Below, one piece after another: positions 45,480 to 49,257 of a stretch of DNA of 49,257 nt (the first letter of the stretch is position 1; each line of letters opens with the position of its first letter). The position numbers and the translations under genes were made by a program. Source of the stretch: Chromatiales bacterium (GTDB lineage: Bacteria; Pseudomonadota; Gammaproteobacteria; Chromatiales; Chromatiaceae); assembly GCA_022360905.1 (NCBI GenBank), contig JAKSBX010000143.1:1-49257 (forward strand), read 5' to 3'. The notes beneath the pieces were generated by a model. The model did not search any database. It was given only the letters and a program-made list of their open reading frames with translations, and was not told the origin of the DNA.

Positions 45480-48044
45480 CTAAAGGTCACGCCTAAACAC
45501 ATGTGCTCGGGATGTGGCCAACTGGTCCCAACCAGGCCGATGCTCCAGATCCGTTTTCTTGATATTGCATAAAACAGTGTTGTAGGCGAATGCTCCGGCT
45601 GGACTCGGCTCATCCAGGGTCAACATGTCCGGGTTACCCGCCCGGTCGACACCTTCAGTATCCAGGTCGATCCATACTCCCTCATGCAATACCGCCACCC
45701 CTGGCATGCAGCGCTCTGTAACATAGGTCGGTACCACAACCCGGCCACGGTCGTTCCAGATTTCAACTGTATCACCGGTTCTGATACCGAGTTTTTTTGC
45801 GTCGGCGGCATTCAGCGTTACCTCCTGTTCGTAAGTCTCACGTAACCAACTGCAATTATTGAATATGGAGTGGGTTCTCCAACGAGGGTGGGGTGAGATC
45901 AGGTGGAAGGGGAATTCACTGGTCTTTGGACTGTTCAGCGACTCCCAGGGCTCGATCCATTTAGGTATGTAGGGGATCTCATAACCATACATGGTTTTCT
46001 TCCAGTCGGTGATCTGTGCCAGTTGTGAGGCCAGTATTTCAATCTTGCCGGAGGGGGTCTGGAACGCTTTTCCGTTCTCTATTTGCTCCCTGAAAGCAAC
46101 GTGCGGTTGGTCGAGTTTGAATTTATAGACACCTCGTTGTTTGAACTCATCCCAGGACATATCCACATGCTGGTGACCTATCACTTTCTGTTCCCACCAC
46201 TCCTTCAGATAGGCTTCATCCACATTGTCATTGATGTGAAAATAGTCGCGGTTTGCTTTGGGGTTGAAGGCCTGTCCAAACACATCGCCGCCAATACGGT
46301 AGGCGAGTTCTGTGAAAACCTGGAAATCGGTTTTCGATTCTCCCATCGGCTCAATAACCTTGGGACGATGAATGTAGTAGTGCCCTTTATACCAGGGCAG
46401 TGCCACATCGTGGCGTTCAAAGTGCGTGGCTATGGGGAGCAGGATATCGGCATACAAGCCCGAGGGAGTGATGGTCGAGTCCATGCAGACCACAAGTTCC
46501 AGTTTATTGATCGCCTCAATCTCTTTATTGATGTTGGTAAGCTGATTGAACCAATCGGATCCCTGCCAGAAGATGCCTTTGATATTGGGGATCTGCCCGT
46601 CGGTATTGTCCTGCCGAGGCCATAATCCGATCTCTTCTCTTTTTACATTCGGATAGTTGAGTACGCAGTGAGCCCAGCGATCAGATTTTATGGATTGAAA
46701 CCAGATATTAGAGTATTGATCGTAAGGGTAGGCTACCGCTTCGGCATGCCAGGCCTTGCCCACACCCTCAGCACAGCCACCGAGAACGCCGATATTGCCG
46801 GTCATCGCCTGCAGGGCTGCAGCCATGCGGTTGTATTGCTCACCGTAGGCGTTTCTTCCCGGTGCCCATGATGCCTTGAGTGCCGCAGGTTTGGTGCGGG
46901 CATACATATCCGCCAGTTTTATGATGTCTTCAGCTGGAACACCGCATATTTTCGAGGCCCATTCCGGCGTTTTCGGTTCATCGTCATATTTGCCCAGGAC
47001 ATAGTCCTTGAAATTCTCTTTATCCTTGGCCCAGTCCGGCATTGTACCGGAGTCCATACCTTGGCAGAACTTGTCGATGAACTCCTGGTCGTGCAGATCG
47101 TTCGTGAAAATATAGTGGGCCATCCCGGCCATCATCGCCGCATCCGTGTTAGGTCGGATCGGAATCCACCAGGCGTCGTAAGCGGCAGCGGAGTCCGTAT
47201 ATTGGGGGTCGACCAAGACAAACTTACAACCACGTTGCTTAGCCATGCGCATGTACATGAAGGTATTGCCGCCGTGGAAGGTGTAGGCGGGATTCCAACC
47301 CCACATGATCATCAGTTTCGAATGGGCGAAGGTATCATCTTCATTGCCATCCTCAATGGTGCCGAAGGTCATGCGTGAGCTGAAGGTGGTTCCCTGGTAA
47401 GAGGGAACCGACCATGAGCTTGTTCGACAGCCAAACATACCCAGAAAGCGACCCAGTAGTCCCTCGATCTGATCGGATTTGTGAAGCACCCCATAGGAGG
47501 CGCCTGCGTAACTCTGATCCACCAGAGCAGTAGGGCCATATGTGTCCTTGATCTCGACCATTTTGCTGGCAACATGTGTCAGGGCCTCATCCCATGAGAT
47601 ACGCTTGAATTTACCCTCACCCCGCTTGCCAACCCGCATCATGGGGTAGAGCAGGCGTTCAGCTGAGTAGAGCCGTTGTCGATAGGAGCGGCCTCGAAGG
47701 CAAGCTCGCAGTTGTGGTTCTTCGTTGTCATCCTTACCGAAATGGCCATTCCGCTGGTAGCGACCATCGTCTGTAGAGAGACGTACGATCACATCTTTAT
47801 ACTTATGAGCGACCAACATATGCCTCGAGCCACAATTATGGGCACAACTGGTTACCACCGTTTCGAGTTGATCGTCTGTCGGATAGGGCTCGTAGGCAAA
47901 TGCTTTGGCCTCCTTGGCAGTCTTCATTTCCACCAAACCACCGGCAGCCACAGATGCGCCACCCACGGCTGCAGATTTCAGGAATGAACGTCGGGAGAGA
48001 TTCAATCGTTCATTCAGACTTTGGGTCAGTTTTTCTATACTCAT
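45480..48044 (-). CDS. DMSO-reductase-family molybdopterin catalytic subunit, Tat-exported
   Basis: 854 residues. A Tat signal (SRRSFLK, R18-R19) precedes the mature protein. The N-terminal FeS motif reads C67-x3-C71-x3-H75-x39-C115: the third ligand is His where Cys is normal. Middle regions (GGNTFMYMRMAKQRG, WIPIRPNTDAAMMAG, KTPEWASKICGVPAEDIIKLA) resemble DmsA. S215 aligns with the DmsA Mo-ligand serine. The substrate is unknown: DMSO, an N-oxide or a sulfur/selenium oxyanion are possible. Accessory genes (ferredoxin, chaperone, polyferredoxin) follow and a pentahaem cytochrome precedes it by 25 bp. Confidence 0.88.
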   Translation of the reverse strand: MSIEKLTQSLNERLNLSRRSFLKSAAVGGASVAAGGLVEMKTAKEAKAFAYEPYPTDDQLETVVTSCAHNCGSRHMLVAHKYKDVIVRLSTDDGRYQRNGHFGKDDNEEPQLRACLRGRSYRQRLYSAERLLYPMMRVGKRGEGKFKRISWDEALTHVASKMVEIKDTYGPTALVDQSYAGASYGVLHKSDQIEGLLGRFLGMFGCRTSSWSVPSYQGTTFSSRMTFGTIEDGNEDDTFAHSKLMIMWGWNPAYTFHGGNTFMYMRMAKQRGCKFVLVDPQYTDSAAAYDAWWIPIRPNTDAAMMAGMAHYIFTNDLHDQEFIDKFCQGMDSGTMPDWAKDKENFKDYVLGKYDDEPKTPEWASKICGVPAEDIIKLADMYARTKPAALKASWAPGRNAYGEQYNRMAAALQAMTGNIGVLGGCAEGVGKAWHAEAVAYPYDQYSNIWFQSIKSDRWAHCVLNYPNVKREEIGLWPRQDNTDGQIPNIKGIFWQGSDWFNQLTNINKEIEAINKLELVVCMDSTITPSGLYADILLPIATHFERHDVALPWYKGHYYIHRPKVIEPMGESKTDFQVFTELAYRIGGDVFGQAFNPKANRDYFHINDNVDEAYLKEWWEQKVIGHQHVDMSWDEFKQRGVYKFKLDQPHVAFREQIENGKAFQTPSGKIEILASQLAQITDWKKTMYGYEIPYIPKWIEPWESLNSPKTSEFPFHLISPHPRWRTHSIFNNCSWLRETYEQEVTLNAADAKKLGIRTGDTVEIWNDRGRVVVPTYVTERCMPGVAVLHEGVWIDLDTEGVDRAGNPDMLTLDEPSPAGAFAYNTVLCNIKKTDLEHRPGWDQLATSRAHVFRRDL

Positions 48045-48069
48045 CCGTACCTCACACTGTCAGCGGTTG

Positions 48070-48861
48070 CTAGTTTGCCGCCTGCTGGATCTCTTTGCGG
48101 AACCTGGGTTCCGATTCGGTTGGTCTATCTCTGGCCCATCCTGGGGTGACGCTCGACATGCTTTTCCAGGGGTGCCTGGGGTAGGGGTAGGCAATTCGAT
48201 ACCATTGGCGACCACCATGACAGCCGTAACAGACGTCTGAATTCGCTTTACCGGCTGCCTCGATGGCTTCCGCTTTCAAATAGTTGACCTGGTGCCGCTC
48301 AGTGCGGATATAGGAGTGACAGAGAAGGCAGTTGTTTTGAAAGTTTTTTCGGGATTCCGTCCAAGGAGTGGGAAGGCCCATCAACTCATAGGCATTCGCC
48401 CCATGGCACATCAGGCAGATGTCCGGATTGACCGATTTGCGAAGTGTCAGTTCTTGGTTATCATGGTCTGGAGGGTTCACTGCCTCTTCTCTTAAATCGT
48501 TACCCTGATGGCAGGTAATGCATTTTAAATCCATCAGCTCAGTTGCCAGTGGTGTTACCAAATGGCGTCGATGGAAGGTCTCCTGCTCACCTTCATAGGT
48601 CGACAGGGTTTGATACCAGGCTAAAACTTCTGTCGAAGTAATGCCTGCCGGTGACTGATTCAGTACCTTCCTGTCCAGTATCTCTTGATGACAGCTGAGG
48701 CATTGTTCATCTTTTGCGTTATCGATATCAGGTTTGAAATGAATTGGGTGCCAACGTGATCGTTCATAATCTTCAGGACCAATATCACGGGCAAAAACCG
48801 GATCAATTGATAGCAATAACGGCAATAACAGTGGAATCAAGGTCCTGATGGGTAAAATCAT
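48070..48861 (-). CDS. Pentahaem cytochrome c
   Basis: 263 residues. A signal peptide (about 1-24, MILPIRTLIPLLLPLLL then VFA) is followed by five CxxCH haem sites: C54-H58, C114-H118, C149-H153, C178-H182 and C211-H215. There is no membrane helix beyond the signal, so it is probably periplasmic. It lies just upstream of the molybdoenzyme gene and is probably its electron donor or acceptor, in place of the absent DmsC-type anchor. It is not a clear NrfA or NapC homologue; other haem proteins could partner it. Confidence 0.88.
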   Translation of the reverse strand: MILPIRTLIPLLLPLLLSIDPVFARDIGPEDYERSRWHPIHFKPDIDNAKDEQCLSCHQEILDRKVLNQSPAGITSTEVLAWYQTLSTYEGEQETFHRRHLVTPLATELMDLKCITCHQGNDLREEAVNPPDHDNQELTLRKSVNPDICLMCHGANAYELMGLPTPWTESRKNFQNNCLLCHSYIRTERHQVNYLKAEAIEAAGKANSDVCYGCHGGRQWYRIAYPYPRHPWKSMSSVTPGWARDRPTESEPRFRKEIQQAAN

Positions 48862-48978
48862 TAGATCTTCCTCAGATGAAGCCCTATTGGAAAATATGAA
48901 ATTGGATTAATAGGATTCGAGCGCATCCTTGCGCTCAGGGGAGTGTTATGACTGGGTATTCCAGTCACAAACAGTCGA

Positions 48979-49257
48979 TTAACGCCAGCCACTCATGCCT
49001 GACATGCCATCCATACCTGACATTCCGGCCATGCCTGACATGCCACTCATGCCGCCCATCCCGGACATGCCGCTCATACCGCCCATGCCAGACATTCCGC
49101 TCATGCCACCCATCCCTGACATTCCGCTCATGCCAGACATACCGCTAGCCGGGTAGAAGAAGATCTGTCCCTGGGGGGTGATTTTGAAGTAACCGGACAT
49201 ACCACTCATGCCGCCCATGCCGGACATACCACTCATGCCACCCATGCCGGACATACC
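48979..49257 (-). CDS. Gly/Met/Ser repeat protein, 5' truncated by the window
   Basis: The frame is open to the window edge, so the start is outside; at least 92 residues are visible. It is almost entirely MSGM-GG and MSGMSG repeats in two blocks, separated by a conserved-looking hydrophobic stretch (YFKITPQGQIFFYPAS), and ends GMSGWR. About one residue in four is Met. No domain is recognised. Methionine-dense low-complexity chains can bind Cu(I) or act as oxidant sinks; both are speculation here. It is probably first in the molybdoenzyme transcript. Confidence 0.6.
   Translation of the reverse strand, partial: GMSGMGGMSGMSGMGGMSGMSGYFKITPQGQIFFYPASGMSGMSGMSGMGGMSGMSGMGGMSGMSGMGGMSGMSGMAGMSGMDGMSGMSGWR
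49003..49257 (-). repeat. Short tandem repeats encoding Met-Gly-Ser units
   Basis: Units of 9-18 bp built on ATG-(A/T)(G/C)(C/T)-GG(T/C) run from about 49003 to the window end, interrupted at 49138-49188 by the non-repeat hydrophobic stretch. Third-position variation between units shows selection for the peptide rather than recent slippage. Confidence 0.7.

Noticed and set aside
48948..49148. Plus-strand ORF with several CxxCH-like motifs
   Set aside because: It is the antisense reading of the Gly/Met repeat gene; the Cys and His arise from complementing Met-Gly-Ser codons, and it has no signal peptide.

Overview
The window looks like a piece of a gammaproteobacterial, sulfur-oxidising, nitrate-respiring chromosome. 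The evidence is a complete respiratory nitrate reductase locus (narXL, two narK genes, narGHJI), an oxidative-type dsrAB pair that by my recollection closely resembles the Allochromatium proteins, and soxYZ. The base composition is intermediate. I cannot name the species from the sequence. Free-living or symbiotic sulfur oxidisers of the Sedimenticola/Thiodiazotropha kind are an inference only.

Layout. Bases 1-4803 are the 3' part of a giant secreted beta-helix/metzincin protein. It is followed by a decayed C-terminal piece of acnB (about 4924-5244). Bases 5409-9252 hold a stress module: tandem-domain UspE-like protein, a tiny coupled ORF, a Kef-type cation/proton antiporter, and a second UspE-like protein. 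A Tat-exported cysteine-rich copper-storage-like protein (9464-9931), an IS91-like transposase remnant and a 14-repeat propeller lipoprotein (10330-13407) follow.

Bases 13602-27245 are the nitrate respiration locus. narXL (minus strand) diverges from narK1-narK2-narGHJI, with a near-consensus FNR site in front of narK1 and a strongly structured narK2-narG spacer. The operon continues with a DsrC-like protein that has lost both functional cysteines and with a SlyD-like FKBP isomerase.

Bases 27250-36412 are a signalling and debris region. They hold a FixJ/NarL-type regulator whose phospho-acceptor Asp is Asn, a 24-bp palindrome, a CheB-CheR-PAS fusion, a PAS-GGDEF-EAL protein, a truncated alpha/beta hydrolase cut off next to a second IS91-like remnant, a methyltransferase, a 126-bp MITE-like element and a DUF2189 membrane protein.

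From 36458 to the end every gene is on the minus strand. In transcription order from the right edge these are a Gly/Met repeat protein (cut by the window), a pentahaem cytochrome c, a DMSO-reductase-family catalytic subunit, its four-cluster ferredoxin, a TorD-like chaperone, a polyferredoxin, a thioredoxin-NHL lipoprotein, soxY, soxZ, a YeeE/YedE transporter, dsrA and dsrB. The functional theme is periplasmic and cytoplasmic sulfur-compound redox chemistry linked to nitrate respiration. The least familiar parts are the right-edge molybdoenzyme cluster (Cys-to-His change in the FeS motif, no visible membrane anchor, Gly/Met repeat partner), the dsrAB pair without the rest of the dsr cluster but with a Fur-like site, and the cysteine-less DsrC homologue in the nar operon. 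No tRNA, rRNA or CRISPR array was seen.
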